Below, one piece after another: positions 63,601 through 64,000 of a stretch of DNA of 64,000 bases (position 1 is the first letter of the stretch; the number at the start of each line of letters is the position of its first letter). The stretch lies in the NCBI GenBank assembly GCA_021904315.1, contig CM038919.1, positions 16,361,666 to 16,425,665 of the forward strand, in the 5' to 3' direction. Made by a program: the position numbers and the translations under genes. The notes beneath the pieces were generated by a model. That model was not told the origin of the DNA. It worked only from the letters and a program-made list of their open reading frames with translations, and made no database searches. The stretch is from Sphagnum magellanicum (taxonomy: Eukaryota > Streptophyta > Sphagnopsida > Sphagnales > Sphagnaceae).

Positions 63601-64000
63601 AGTGTTGATGGCAACTAACAGGTACAGGCTTCTTTCTTGGTGCAACATTTATGGAGTTTGGTTATGTTCCTCAGGTTGAGCACTGCTCACCTCATATCTT
63701 CACAATGCTTTGTCAAGTGGGAACAGTTGGTTTGATTCACATTTGACTATTCTAATGGTGTGTAATTGGTTACATGTTGAAGAAAAGTGTTTTTTTTAAT
63801 AATAATTTTGATATCCCAGAAGATTTGGACTATTTTCCTTGTTATCTTATTATTGTATTGTATGTGCAGGCCTGATACACTGGATCCAGCACTTCTTCGG
63901 CCAGGGCGGCTGGATCGCAAGGTTGAGTTTGGGCTGCCTGACCTTGAAAGCCGGACCCAGATCTTCAAGATCCACACCCGTACAATGAACTGCGAGCGTG
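60623..64000 (+). CDS. RPT1: 26S proteasome regulatory ATPase RPT1 (subunit 7), cut by window end
   Basis: RPT1 is one of six AAA+ ATPases of the 19S base that unfold ubiquitinated proteins into the 20S core. Exons are 60623-60706, 61175-61256, 61475-61566, 61825-61902, 62057-62118, 62260-62404, 62986-63204, 63440-63621 and 63870 to the end; all joins keep frame with GT-AG introns. N-terminal features: [19 protein letters not shown], a short coiled coil ([18 protein letters not shown]), then an OB-fold region ([10 protein letters not shown] to [11 protein letters not shown]). The AAA domain shows [20 protein letters not shown], Walker A GPPGTGKT, Walker B with sensor [39 protein letters not shown] with arginine finger region, and ends in [16 protein letters not shown]. 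About 310 residues are present; the C-terminal part is outside. No defects seen. Confidence 0.97.
60801..61165. repeat. 181-bp tandem duplication in RPT1 intron 1
   Basis: Copies start at about 60801 and 60982, sharing TCGAGAAGGTSATGGACTT, GGGTTCTTATCATG, AACACATGTT, CGCAAGTT and GAAACCCTAATCGAGCTTGA. Almost the whole first intron is built of them. The second copy carries a small extra repeat (GAAACCCTAA) near its end. Confidence 0.85.

Overview
This is nuclear DNA of a land plant. Genes have short GT-AG introns, plant-type leaders with AAACCCTAA boxes, plant families (SLAC/SLAH anion channel, F-box/kelch, RER1, 26S proteasome RPT1), CACTA transposons and plant Ty3/gypsy remnants. Genes sit in GC-balanced islands separated by very AT-rich, transposon-filled DNA. 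A non-seed plant, possibly a moss, is my guess from gene style and the look of the gypsy remnant; the sequence does not prove it.

Layout. 1-4.7 kb holds a multi-exon gene, product unrecognised, probably plastid-targeted. 5.16-7.64 kb (minus) is a three-exon SLAC1/SLAH-type anion channel with a tandemly repeated intron and a 240-bp tandem duplication upstream. 8.2-20.7 kb is AT-rich with an old LTR fragment, local repeats and a degraded zinc-finger/short-repeat gene copy (16.6-18.0 kb). 20.7-32.2 kb is a dead Ty3/gypsy element carrying three later insertions, each with intact target-site duplications: a 1,986-bp CACTA element, a 154-bp CACTA-type MITE and an 821-bp solo LTR from an unrelated family. 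32.2-38.8 kb is AT-rich with no gene seen. 38.9-41.8 kb is an F-box/kelch-type gene with a leader intron and a disturbed reading frame near its F-box. 41.8-46.1 kb is gene-poor and includes a 25-G run. 46.7-48.2 kb is RER1. 48.2-55.4 kb is gene-poor, with a LINE-type reverse-transcriptase fossil and minisatellites. 55.5-58.8 kb is a six-exon gene for a 775-residue protein with an acidic/basic C-terminus, not recognised. 60.6-64.0 kb is RPT1, nine exons seen and cut off by the window end.

The genes are ordinary eukaryotic single units, not an operon: ion transport (SLAC/SLAH), Golgi-to-ER retrieval (RER1), ubiquitin-ligase substrate recognition (F-box) and proteasomal degradation (RPT1). The best material for a second look is the two unrecognised spliced genes, a dispersed non-coding repeat family with a GCCAAATTTGGC core found upstream of three genes, the repeated local ~180-240 bp tandem duplications, and the nested transposon stack. 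I saw no convincing undescribed biological system, CRISPR array, tRNA or rRNA gene.
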